Assembly: GCF_003182135.1 (NCBI RefSeq)
Contig: NZ_QGTL01000012.1
Span: forward strand, 124,001-188,000
Origin: Nocardia neocaledoniensis
GTDB lineage: Bacteria; Actinomycetota; Actinomycetes; Mycobacteriales; Mycobacteriaceae
Length of the DNA stretch: 64,000 nucleotides
Reading direction: 5' to 3'
Shown here one piece after another: positions 45,894 through 54,053 of this stretch; position 1 is the stretch's first letter; every line of letters starts with the position of its first letter. The notes under the pieces were generated by a model, which was not told the origin of the DNA, ran no database searches, and saw nothing but the letters and a program-made list of their open reading frames with translations. Both the position numbers and the translations under genes were made by a program.

Positions 45894-46799
45894 TCATTGA
45901 TCGGTCCCCGCTTCCCCTTCGAGCACACCGGAAGCGATGGCCAGCGCGTGCTCGGCGCCAGGGCAGCGATGCGGGCCGGCCCCGAATCCCAGCCCCGGAT
46001 GCCGCAGATCGAGCTCGGTCGCCACACCGTTCACCATGCGCCGGGTGGATCGCAACGGCGGTGCGTCGGCCATGATCCGAGCGGGCCGCTCAGCGATGGG
46101 CGCCCGGTCGAAAGCTCGTGCGGCCGCGATCAATTCCGCAGTCGCCCCGCAGGCTTGCACCAGAACACAGATCAGCGCGACAACTCCGCCGTCGCTATGG
46201 CTGTCGCTGTCGGGGCTTGTGCCGGAGCAGTCACAATCTCCGATGCTGTCGCTGTCAGTGCGGCTGGCGCGGTTGCCGTGGTCGGGGCTGGTGCTGTCAC
46301 AGGCAGGGTGGTGGTGGCTGTGGGTGGTGGCGGGGCCGGCTCTGTGTGGGTGACTGTCGCGGGTGTCGTTGGCTTGCCCCGGGGTGTCGGCGCTGTTGCC
46401 GTATTCGCGGCGAATCGCTGTGCGGCACAGGGTGACGAGTTCGGTGACGGCGGCGTCCGCGGCCTCGGTGATCGGTTGGTGCGGTTGATAGGCCGCGGCG
46501 ACTAGTGCCACGCTGTCGGCGGCGCTCTCGGGCAGGTCCAGTGCGGCGAGCAGGGTGCGGACGTGGGCGAGGGGGCGGCCTGCCCTGGCGCGGGCGCTCG
46601 TACGGAGAAGCTCGGGGTCCAAGCGATCGAGTTCGCGCTGAACCGCGGCACGTCGGCGGTGGTGTTCGGCGCCGTCGCGGAACCGGGGGACCTGACTGCG
46701 CAGCCACCGGATGTCCGTCTCGCCGGGAACGGCCTCGGGGACCGGCGGCATCGGTGCCGTCTGGAGGAGCGTGCGGACACGCTCGGGATCGCTGATCAC
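45894..46799 (-). CDS. Shortened cytochrome P450-like protein with a His/Asp/Ser-rich insert
   Basis: This 301-residue protein keeps the P450 haem-loop GFGAGPHRCPGAEHALA near its C-terminus and a P450-like N-terminal segment (VPEAVPGETDIRWLRSQV). It is about 100 residues shorter than a normal P450. The I-helix and ExxR regions are not recognisable. In the middle (about 130-195) is a polar insert with DSHPHR, THSHHHPACDS and DSIGDCDCSG, rich in His, Asp, Ser and Cys. GTG 46799 has TACGGT 7 bases upstream. It is divergent from an ArsR regulator. Whether it binds haem or oxygen is uncertain. Confidence 0.7.
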   Translation of the reverse strand: MISDPERVRTLLQTAPMPPVPEAVPGETDIRWLRSQVPRFRDGAEHHRRRAAVQRELDRLDPELLRTSARARAGRPLAHVRTLLAALDLPESAADSVALVAAAYQPHQPITEAADAAVTELVTLCRTAIRREYGNSADTPGQANDTRDSHPHRAGPATTHSHHHPACDSTSPDHGNRASRTDSDSIGDCDCSGTSPDSDSHSDGGVVALICVLVQACGATAELIAAARAFDRAPIAERPARIMADAPPLRSTRRMVNGVATELDLRHPGLGFGAGPHRCPGAEHALAIASGVLEGEAGTDQ

Positions 46800-46852
46800 G
46801 CCCCTGACCGTAGGACCGCGGCAGTTCGGTGGCCGCCGAACGATTGCCGTCG

Positions 46853-46858
46853 CATGAT
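46853..46858 (+). promoter_or_regulatory. Leaderless -10 element of the ArsR gene
   Basis: CATGAT ends 6 bases before ATG 46865. The divergent P450-like gene has TACGGT (46807-46812, minus strand) 7 bases before its GTG, so both transcripts start within about 65 bases of each other. Confidence 0.45.
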
Positions 46859-46864
46859 GGACGG

Positions 46865-47599
46865 ATGCCCACCCGCGCCGCCGCCCTCGCCGACTGGGCG
46901 GCCGTCCTCGCCGACCGGACCAGAGCCCAGATGTGCCTGGCCCTGCTCGACGGCCGCGCCTGGACCGCGGGCGAACTGGCCCGGCTCACCGGCGTCGCCC
47001 CGTCCACCGCGACCGGCCACCTGCACCGGCTGAGCGGCGTGGGCCTGATCACCGAGCGGCGCCAGGGCAGGCACCGCTACGTCGAGCTCGCGAGCCCGGC
47101 CATCGCCCAGCTGCTGGAATCCCTCCTGGCGGAACTCGACCCGGTTCCGACGCCCCCGACCACGCTGCGCGCCGCGACCGCCGACGCCGCCCTGGCCCGC
47201 GGCCGCACCTGCTACAACCACCTCGCCGGCCGCCTCGGCGTGACCATCACCGACGCCATGACCGCCCGCGGCCTCCTCGACGCCGACAACGCCCACGCCC
47301 TCACCACCGCGGGCACCACCTGGCTCACCGCCACCCTCGGCGTCGAAGAAGCCGCCCTCACCCGCGCCCGCCGCCCCCTGACCCGCCCTTGCCTGGACTG
47401 GACCGAACGCCGCACCCACCTCGCCGGCCCCGCCGCGACCCTGCTGCACCGCCGCCTGCTCACCCTCGGCTGGACCACCCGATCCGGCACCGGCCGCGCG
47501 ATCCGCCTCACCCCCACCGGCACGACCGCCCTCGCCGAAGCACTCGCCCTCGACCCCACCGCCCTCGCCGAAACCCTCGACCCCTCCGCCCACACCTGA
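46865..47599 (+). CDS. ArsR-family regulator
   Basis: This 244-residue ArsR/SmtB regulator has a winged helix at RAQMCLALLDGRAWTAGELARLTGVAPSTATGHLHRLSGVGLITERRQGRHRYVEL (about 17-75). A long C-terminal region contains LARGRTCYNHLAGRLGVTI and RPCLDWTERRTHLAGPAA, where Cys and His could bind a metal or other effector, as in a known long ArsR subgroup. It is divergent from the P450-like gene. The effector is unknown. Confidence 0.85.
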   Translation: MPTRAAALADWAAVLADRTRAQMCLALLDGRAWTAGELARLTGVAPSTATGHLHRLSGVGLITERRQGRHRYVELASPAIAQLLESLLAELDPVPTPPTTLRAATADAALARGRTCYNHLAGRLGVTITDAMTARGLLDADNAHALTTAGTTWLTATLGVEEAALTRARRPLTRPCLDWTERRTHLAGPAATLLHRRLLTLGWTTRSGTGRAIRLTPTGTTALAEALALDPTALAETLDPSAHT

Positions 47600-47676
47600 T
47601 CGACCGTCACGCCGATGCCGACGCCACCCGTGTGGTCGGCCCCGGTGACAGGCCACGATCCGGCGCGACCGAACCC

Positions 47677-47931
47677 TCAGTCGTCACTGGCGAGGATCAG
47701 CGCCACCTCCCGACCCGTGCGATCAACGGTGAGGAACTCGTTGAACTCGTCGTGGATCCGGCCGTGGTCGCACACCGCGTCGTCCCCGAGATCGCGCAGG
47801 AAGTACACCGCGTCCGCGGCTCGCAGCCGTCGATGGACGACCTCGGCGAGGATCTCCGTGAACTCGGTCGACACGGTGAGATCGACATCGACCCATCGAT
47901 CGAACCGCTCCACCGCGACCGCCGTCGCCAA
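47677..47931 (-). CDS. Small conserved hypothetical protein downstream of the ECF sigma factor
   Basis: This is an 84-residue acidic soluble protein with FDRWVDVDLTVSTEFTEILAEVV, YFLRDLGDDAVCDHGRIHDEFNEFLTVDR and an end REVALILASDD. Codon third positions are strongly GC, supporting a real gene. It starts (TTG 47931 or GTG 47913) a few bases after the sigma factor stop, so it is probably translated from the same mRNA. I recognise no family. Confidence 0.6.
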   Translation of the reverse strand: MATAVAVERFDRWVDVDLTVSTEFTEILAEVVHRRLRAADAVYFLRDLGDDAVCDHGRIHDEFNEFLTVDRTGREVALILASDD

Positions 47932-47937
47932 CGGTTC

Positions 47938-49137
47938 TCAGAGGGAATCCGTTCTGCGGCGGAGGAATTCGCGCTCGATCTCGTTCGGGCTCGAGGACGC
48001 GGCCCGGTCGTAGGCGTTCGCGGCTTCCGCCAGGCGACCCGTGCGCCGCAGGAGATCGGCCCGAATCGCGTGGTAGAGGCGGTGATCGGGCAGATCGATC
48101 ATGTCCAGCTCGCGCAGGGCGGCAGCGGGCCCGCGGACCTCGGCGACGGCCACGGTGCGATGCAGGGCGACGACGGGGGACGGGGTGAGCGCGCAGAGGT
48201 GGTCGTAGAGGCTCAGGATCTGGGGCCAGTCGGTGTCGGCGGCGGTGGCGGCGTCGGTGTGGACGGCGTTGATCGCGGCCTGGAGCTGGTACGGCCCGGG
48301 GTCGCCGCGCCGCAGACACTCCCGCACCAGCGCGTGCCCTTCGGCGATCAGGGCCCGGTCCCAGCGGGAGCGATCCTGCTCGGGCAGCGGAACGAGCACA
48401 TCACCGTCGGTCCTGGCGGCGCGCCGCGACTCGGTGAGCAGCATCAACGCCAACAGCCCGAGAACCTCGGGCTCTCCTGGCATCAGCTCGGTGAGCAGCC
48501 GCCCGAGCAGGATCGCCTCCGCGCACAGGTCGCCCCGCGTGAGACTCGGGCCCGAGGTCGCCGAATACCCTTCGGTGAACACCAGATACACCACGGCGAG
48601 CACGGCGGGCAGCCGTTCGGGCACCTCCGTGTCGGTCGGCACTCGATACGGAATGCGGGCGTCCCGGATCTTGCCCTTGGCGCGCACGAGCCGTTGCGCC
48701 ATCGTCGATTCCGACACCAGGAAGGCCCGCGCGATCTCGGCGGTGGTGAGCCCGCACAGCAGCTTCAGCGCCAGCGCCACCCGCGCGGTGGGCGCGAGCG
48801 CCGGATGACAGCAGGTGAAGATCAGCCGCAACCGGTCGTCGGAAAAGCTGTCGACGGGCAGGTCCGGATCGGCGTGCAGCAGCGCCGCTTCGGCGTGCCG
48901 GTCGGCGCGGGTGGCCTCGCGGCGCAGCCGATCGATCGCGCGGTTGCGGGCGGTGGTGATGATCCAGCCCGCCGGGCTCGGCGGCACCCCGTCGGCGGGC
49001 CAGCGGGCGAGCGCGGCGGCGAACGCCTCCTGCACCGCGTCCTCGGCGAGCCCGATGTCGCCGAAGACGCGGATCAGGGACGCGACCGCGCGGCCGTAGT
49101 GCTCGGCGAACAGGGCCTCGATCGTCGCGGTGTCCAT
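47938..49137 (-). CDS. ECF42-type extracytoplasmic function sigma factor
   Basis: This is a 399-residue sigma factor. The sigma2 domain (ALFAEHYGRAVASLIRVFGDIGLAEDAVQEAFAAALARW) and sigma4 domain (LALKLLCGLTTAEIARAFLVSESTMAQRLVRAKGKIR) are followed by a C-terminal extension of about 200 residues. That extension holds TPR-like repeats (LSLYDHLCALTPSPVVALHRTVAVAE). This architecture, with a DGPF/YCII gene upstream, defines the ECF42 group, in which the extension controls activity and no anti-sigma factor is encoded. ATG 49137 is 4 bases after the DGPF stop. Confidence 0.9.
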   Translation of the reverse strand: MDTATIEALFAEHYGRAVASLIRVFGDIGLAEDAVQEAFAAALARWPADGVPPSPAGWIITTARNRAIDRLRREATRADRHAEAALLHADPDLPVDSFSDDRLRLIFTCCHPALAPTARVALALKLLCGLTTAEIARAFLVSESTMAQRLVRAKGKIRDARIPYRVPTDTEVPERLPAVLAVVYLVFTEGYSATSGPSLTRGDLCAEAILLGRLLTELMPGEPEVLGLLALMLLTESRRAARTDGDVLVPLPEQDRSRWDRALIAEGHALVRECLRRGDPGPYQLQAAINAVHTDAATAADTDWPQILSLYDHLCALTPSPVVALHRTVAVAEVRGPAAALRELDMIDLPDHRLYHAIRADLLRRTGRLAEAANAYDRAASSSPNEIEREFLRRRTDSL

Positions 49138-49141
49138 CTAT

Positions 49142-49480
49142 CTATCCGTGGGCCACCGGACGCACCTCGATCGGCAAGGTGAGGACCGCGGCGAGCTTGC
49201 CCGCCCAGCCCAGCGCCTCGTCCAGATCCTCGACCTCGATGAGCGTGAACCCGCCCACGTGCTCGGTGCCCTCGGCGAACGGCCCGTCGGTCATCAGCAG
49301 CTCGCCCTCTTTCGCGCGCACGACGGTCGCGGTGCTCGCGGCGTGCAGCCCGACCGCGAACACCCAGACCCCGGCGGCGCGCATCTCGTCATTGAGCGCA
49401 CCGAGCTCGTCCATGATGGCGTCGATGTTCTCGGGCGCCGGACCGTCGGGCTGATAGATGGACAGCAGGTACTGGGTCAT
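49142..49480 (-). CDS. DGPF/YCII-domain protein (ECF42 partner)
   Basis: This 112-residue YCII-like protein has the signature LMTDGPFAEGTEHVGGF and begins MTQYLLSIYQPDGP. DGPF proteins are the conserved neighbours and usual targets of ECF42 sigma factors; their chemistry is not settled. ATG 49480 follows GAGAGGACG. It is first in the DGPF-sigma-84-residue protein operon. Confidence 0.9.
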   Translation of the reverse strand: MTQYLLSIYQPDGPAPENIDAIMDELGALNDEMRAAGVWVFAVGLHAASTATVVRAKEGELLMTDGPFAEGTEHVGGFTLIEVEDLDEALGWAGKLAAVLTLPIEVRPVAHG

Positions 49481-49633
49481 GATCGTCCTCTCGTCGATAC
49501 CTCCGGCGTGAAACCGGTTCATCTCCTACACGAACGCGACGCCGCCGAATCGACAGCCCGACCACCCCGATTCTCGTCCGCCCACCCAGCGAGGTGCCCC
49601 GGATCGCCGGATCCGCTGTGCCACGATGAGGCG

Positions 49634-50860
49634 ATGGAGCTGCTCGCGTCCGCCGCCGGGGGCGGTCCGTCGCCGATCGTGTCGCTGTTCTGGATCGCGC
49701 TGGTCGCGGTGGTGGCGCCGCTGCTCTCGCGCGCCCTGCGCGGGTACGTGCCCGACGTGGTGATCCTGCTCGTGGCGGGGACGGTCCTCGGGCCCTTCGC
49801 GCTGGGCTGGGCGACCGAGGACGGCGGGGTCGACCTCATCAAGGAACTCGGCCTCGGCATGCTGTTCCTGCTGGCGGGCTACGAGCTGGATCCGAAACTG
49901 CTCGGCGGCCGGTCGGGGCGGGTGGCCTGGCTGGTGTGGGTGGCGGGGCTGGTCTTCGCGTTCGGGTTGATGACGGTGCTGGCGAGCGACGAGTCGACCA
50001 CCAACCACATCGCGGTCGCCATCGCGATGACCTCCACCGCGCTGGGCACCCTGCTGCCGATCATCAAGCAGGCCGGGCTGCTCGACACCCCACTGGGACG
50101 CGCGGTCCTCGCGCACGGCGCGGTCGGCGAGCTCGGGCCGATCGTGGCCATGTCGGTGCTGCTGAGCAGCCACAATGTCGGCGCCGCCCTCGTCGTGCTC
50201 GTCCTGTTCGTGGTGGCGGCGCTGCTGGTGGGGCTGATCCCGTTGCGCCTGTTCGGCCGCATCCCCGATCTCGGCGCGGCGCTGGCGCGGATGGACGGCG
50301 GCACCTCCCAGCTGCCGGTGCGCGGGTCGATCCTGTTGCTGCTGGTCCTCATGGTGGTGGCCGAACGCTTCGATCTGGACGTGGTACTCGGCGCGTTCGC
50401 GGCGGGCATGGTGCTGCGCAGGCTCATCGCCGCCGGGCATCCGCGCGTCGACGAACAGCTCGAGACCATCGGCTACGGACTGCTGATCCCGGTGTTCTTC
50501 GTGGTCTCGGGCATGGGCATCGACATGGCGGCGGTCGCGGGGCAGCCGCTGCTGTGGGTGTCGTTCGTGCTGGCCATCGCCGTCGCTCGCGGTCTGCCGG
50601 TCTGGTTGAGTGAACGGTTCGTCCCGCACGGACGCAACCTCGAGACGCCCCGCGAGCGCGCCCAGCTCGCGTTGTTCGCCGCCACCGGCCTGCCGATCAT
50701 CGTCGCCGTCACCCAGGTCGCCGTGTCGACGGAGTTGATGACGGCCGACACCGCCTCGGTTCTCGTCGCCGCCGGTGCGACGACCGTGCTGGTGTTTCCC
50801 CTGGTAGCAAGGCTGATCGGCGGCAAGACGCCGGTTGTCACCGCACCTGCCCATGAATGA
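49634..50860 (+). CDS. CPA2-type cation/proton antiporter
   Basis: This 408-residue membrane protein has about 12-13 helices and the CPA2/KefB-like pattern: VPDVVILLVAGTVLGPFALGW, DLIKELGLGMLFLLAGYELDP, MTSTALGTLLPIIKQAGLL and FDLDVVLGAFAAGMVLRR. It lacks the TrkA-N domain of K+ efflux systems, so it is a Na+/H+ or K+/H+ exchanger. CACGAT, 6 bases before ATG 49634, suggests a leaderless start. It lies just before the arginine operon but is not clearly part of it. Confidence 0.87.
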   Translation: MELLASAAGGGPSPIVSLFWIALVAVVAPLLSRALRGYVPDVVILLVAGTVLGPFALGWATEDGGVDLIKELGLGMLFLLAGYELDPKLLGGRSGRVAWLVWVAGLVFAFGLMTVLASDESTTNHIAVAIAMTSTALGTLLPIIKQAGLLDTPLGRAVLAHGAVGELGPIVAMSVLLSSHNVGAALVVLVLFVVAALLVGLIPLRLFGRIPDLGAALARMDGGTSQLPVRGSILLLLVLMVVAERFDLDVVLGAFAAGMVLRRLIAAGHPRVDEQLETIGYGLLIPVFFVVSGMGIDMAAVAGQPLLWVSFVLAIAVARGLPVWLSERFVPHGRNLETPRERAQLALFAATGLPIIVAVTQVAVSTELMTADTASVLVAAGATTVLVFPLVARLIGGKTPVVTAPAHE

Positions 50861-50862
50861 GC

Positions 50863-50881
50863 TTGCATAGTCGTGCATAAT
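50863..50881 (+). promoter_or_regulatory. argC promoter with candidate ArgR operator
   Basis: TGCATA is repeated at 50864 and 50874, one helical turn apart, next to ATGAATGAGC upstream. The pattern fits an ARG box. CATAAT (50876-50881) is a good -10, placing transcription start at or beside ATG 50888. ArgR bound here would directly cover the promoter. Confidence 0.6.
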
Positions 50882-50887
50882 CATCAC

Positions 50888-51946
50888 ATGGTTGATTCGT
50901 CGGGAGGACCCGTGTTGCGGGTGGCGGTTGCCGGTGCGAGTGGATACGCCGGTGGCGAGGTGCTGCGTCTACTGCTGGCCCACCCGGAGTACCGAGCCGG
51001 GCGCCTCGAGATCGGGGCGCTGACCGCCGGATCCAACGCGGGCACCGCGCTGGGCGCGCTCCAGCCGCATCTGCTGCCGCTGGCCGACCGGATCCTGCAG
51101 GAGACGACCCCCGAGACCCTGGCCGGGCACGACATCGTGTTCCTCGGCCTGCCGCACGGGCAGTCCGGCGCCATCGCGCAGGCGCTGCCCGAGTCGACCG
51201 TGATCATCGACTGCGGCGCCGACTTCCGGCTCACCGATGCCGCCGCCTGGGAGAAATACTACGGCGGCACCCACGCCGGCAGCTGGCCCTACGGTCTGCC
51301 CGAACTGCCCGGCGGCCGGGAACGGCTCACCGGCGCGCGGCGCATCGCCGTGCCCGGCTGCTACCCGACCGTGTCGAGCGTCGCGCTGGCCCCGGCCATC
51401 GCCGCGGGCATCATCGAGCCCACCGTGCACGTCGTCGCCGTGAGCGGCACCTCGGGCGCGGGCCGCAAGCTCGACATCGGCCTGCTCGGCTCGGAGGTGA
51501 TGGGCAGCGTGCGCGCCTACAGCGTCGCGGGCGCCCACCGGCACACCCCTGAGATCGCGCAGAACCTGAAGGCCGCGGGCGGCGTCGATGTCACGGTGTC
51601 GTTCACCCCCGTGCTGGCGCCGATGCCGCGCGGCATCCTCGCCACCTGCACCGCCCCGGTGAAGGTGGACGCCGCCGAAGCCCGCGCCGTCTACGAGAAG
51701 GCCTACGCCGACGAACCGTTCGTGCACCTGCTGCCCGAAGGGCTGCTGCCGCAGACGGGTTCGGTGCTCGGCTCCAACGCCATCACCCTGCAGGTCGCCG
51801 TCGACGCCGACGCGGGACAGCTCGTGGTGATCGGCGCGGTCGACAACCTGACCAAGGGCACCGCGGGCGCCGCGGTGCAATCGATGAACCTGGCCGTCGG
51901 CTTCGACGAGACCGCAGGACTTTCCACCGTAGGAGTGGCACCGTGA
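50888..51946 (+). CDS. argC: N-acetyl-gamma-glutamyl-phosphate reductase
   Basis: ArgC (352 residues) reduces N-acetylglutamyl phosphate to the semialdehyde with NADPH. It shows the dinucleotide fold AVAGASGYAGGEVLRLL, the catalytic Cys in RIAVPGCYPTV (about 155), GTSGAGRK, and His in AGAHRHTPEI. ATG 50888 gives the mycobacterial length and has CATAAT 6 bases upstream (leaderless). A GTG at 50912 behind GGGAGG is the alternative. It is first gene of argCJBDFR; argJ overlaps its stop. Confidence 0.95.
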   Translation: MVDSSGGPVLRVAVAGASGYAGGEVLRLLLAHPEYRAGRLEIGALTAGSNAGTALGALQPHLLPLADRILQETTPETLAGHDIVFLGLPHGQSGAIAQALPESTVIIDCGADFRLTDAAAWEKYYGGTHAGSWPYGLPELPGGRERLTGARRIAVPGCYPTVSSVALAPAIAAGIIEPTVHVVAVSGTSGAGRKLDIGLLGSEVMGSVRAYSVAGAHRHTPEIAQNLKAAGGVDVTVSFTPVLAPMPRGILATCTAPVKVDAAEARAVYEKAYADEPFVHLLPEGLLPQTGSVLGSNAITLQVAVDADAGQLVVIGAVDNLTKGTAGAAVQSMNLAVGFDETAGLSTVGVAP

Positions 51947-53169
51947 CGACCCCTGATCCGCACACGACGGACCACGGCAACCTGATCCACACCCAGGGCG
52001 TCACCGCCCCGCTCGGCTTCCGCGCCGCGGGCATCGCGGCCGGCATCAAGGCCAGTGGCAAGCCCGACCTCGCGCTGGTGCTCAACGAGGGCCCCGAATA
52101 CGCCGCGGCCGGGGTGTTCACCAGCAACAAGGTCAAGGCCGCGCCGGTGCTGTGGTCGCAGCAGGTGCTGAAGTCGGGCCGCGTGCGCGCGGTCATCCTG
52201 AACTCCGGCGGCGCCAACGCCTGCACCGGACCCGGCGGCTTCCAGGACACCCACAAGACCGCCGAGGAACTCGCCGCCGCACTGAGCAATTGGGGCACCG
52301 AGACCGGCGCGGGCGAGGTCGCGGTGTGCTCCACCGGGCTCATCGGCGACCGGCTCCCGATGGACAAGCTGATCCCCGCGATCACCGAGATCGTGCACGA
52401 GATGGGCGGCGGCATGTCGGGCGGCTCCGACGCCGCGCACGCCATCATGACCACCGACACGGTGCCCAAGGAATCGGCCTTCCACCACGAGGACAAGTGG
52501 AACGTCGGTGGCATGGCCAAGGGCGCGGGCATGCTCGCCCCGTCGTTGGCCACCATGCTCGTCGTGCTCACCACCGACGCGGTGGCCACCCCGGCCCAGC
52601 TCGACGAGGCGCTGCGCAAGGCCACGAAGTACACCTTCGACCGGCTCGACGTCGACGGCTCCTGCTCCACCAACGACACGGTGCTGCTGCTGGCCAACGG
52701 CGCGAGCGGTGTCGCGCCCTCGCAGCAGGACCTCGACGACGCCGTCTTCACCGTCTGCGACGACCTGGCCGCCCAGCTCATGGCCGACGCCGAGGGCGTC
52801 ACCAAGCGGGTCCGGGTCACCGTCAGCGGCGCGGCCACCGAGGACGAGGCGCTCGTCGCCGCGCGCGCCGTGGCCCGCGACAGTCTGGTCAAGACCGCGC
52901 TGTTCGGTTCCGACCCCAACTGGGGCCGGGTGCTCGCCGCCGTCGGCATCGCCCCGGTGACGTTGGACCCCGACCGGATCGCGGTGTCGTTCAACGGGAA
53001 TCCGGTCTGTGTCGACAGCGTCGGCGCGCCCGGCGCCCGCGAGGTCGACCTGTCCGGCGCCGACATCGACGTGCTGATCGAGCTGAATGTCGGCGAGGGC
53101 ACCGCGACGGTGCGCACCACCGACCTCTCGCACGCCTATGTCGAAGAGAACTCGGCGTACAGCTCATGA
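51943..53169 (+). CDS. argJ: Bifunctional ornithine acetyltransferase/N-acetylglutamate synthase
   Basis: ArgJ (408 residues) moves the acetyl group from N-acetylornithine to glutamate. The self-cleavage site before the nucleophilic Thr is in MAKGAGMLAPSLATMLVVLTTDA (about 190). GGANACTGPGGF and FGSDPNWGRVLAAVG are typical. GTG 51943 overlaps argC. Recycling of acetate by ArgJ makes the pathway cyclic. Confidence 0.96.
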   Translation: MTTPDPHTTDHGNLIHTQGVTAPLGFRAAGIAAGIKASGKPDLALVLNEGPEYAAAGVFTSNKVKAAPVLWSQQVLKSGRVRAVILNSGGANACTGPGGFQDTHKTAEELAAALSNWGTETGAGEVAVCSTGLIGDRLPMDKLIPAITEIVHEMGGGMSGGSDAAHAIMTTDTVPKESAFHHEDKWNVGGMAKGAGMLAPSLATMLVVLTTDAVATPAQLDEALRKATKYTFDRLDVDGSCSTNDTVLLLANGASGVAPSQQDLDDAVFTVCDDLAAQLMADAEGVTKRVRVTVSGAATEDEALVAARAVARDSLVKTALFGSDPNWGRVLAAVGIAPVTLDPDRIAVSFNGNPVCVDSVGAPGAREVDLSGADIDVLIELNVGEGTATVRTTDLSHAYVEENSAYSS

Positions 53170-54053
53170 ACGCCGGTGTGCTGCACAGTCTCTCGGCCCT
53201 GGACAAGGCGCATGTGCTGGCCGGCGCGCTGCCCTGGCTGCAGAAGTTCCGGGACAAGATCGTCGTCGTGAAGTACGGCGGCAACGCCATGATCGACGAC
53301 GAGCTCAAGGCCGCCTTCGCCGCCGACATGGCGTTCCTGCGCACCGTCGGCGTGCACCCGGTGGTCGTGCACGGCGGTGGCCCGCAGATCAACGCCATGC
53401 TGAAGAAGCTCGGCATGGAAGGCGAGTTCCGCGGCGGCTTCCGCGTCACCACCCCCGAGGTGATGGACGTGGTGCGGATGGTGCTGTTCGGCCAGGTCGG
53501 GCGCGAGCTCGTCGGGCTGATCAACGCGCACGGCCCGTACGCGGTCGGCATCTCGGGCGAGGACGCGCACCTGTTCACCGCGACCCGCCGCACCGTCACC
53601 GTCGAGGGCGTCGCCACCGACATCGGCCTGGTCGGTGACGTCACCGAGGTGAACCCGGGCGCCGTGCTCGACCTGATCGACGCGGGCCGCATCCCGGTGG
53701 TCTCGACCATCGCCCCCGACGCCGACGGCGTGGTCCACAACATCAACGCCGACACCGCCGCCGCCGCGCTGGCCGAGGGCATCGGCGCGGAGAAGCTCGT
53801 GGTGCTCACCGATGTCGAGGGCCTCTACACCGACTGGCCCGACCGCTCGTCACTGACCAGCGAGATCGACGCGAAGGCGTTGACGGAGTTGCTGCCACGC
53901 CTGGATGCGGGCATGGTGCCCAAGATGGAAGCCTGCCTGCGCGCCGTGCAGGGCGGGGTGCCCAGCGCACACGTGATCGACGGCCGGGTACCGCATTCGG
54001 TGCTCCTGGAGTTGTTCACCGGCGAAGGAATCGGAACGATGGTGACCGCATGA
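53166..54053 (+). CDS. argB: Acetylglutamate kinase
   Basis: ArgB (295 residues) phosphorylates N-acetylglutamate and is the usual feedback point for arginine. It has the amino-acid kinase motifs KYGGNAM, VVHGGGPQIN, VGDVTEVNPG and NINADTAAAALAEGI. The N-terminal helix (HVLAGALPWLQKF) is the one that links hexamers in arginine-sensitive enzymes. It overlaps argJ and argD by ATGA-type junctions. Confidence 0.96.
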   Translation: MNAGVLHSLSALDKAHVLAGALPWLQKFRDKIVVVKYGGNAMIDDELKAAFAADMAFLRTVGVHPVVVHGGGPQINAMLKKLGMEGEFRGGFRVTTPEVMDVVRMVLFGQVGRELVGLINAHGPYAVGISGEDAHLFTATRRTVTVEGVATDIGLVGDVTEVNPGAVLDLIDAGRIPVVSTIAPDADGVVHNINADTAAAALAEGIGAEKLVVLTDVEGLYTDWPDRSSLTSEIDAKALTELLPRLDAGMVPKMEACLRAVQGGVPSAHVIDGRVPHSVLLELFTGEGIGTMVTA

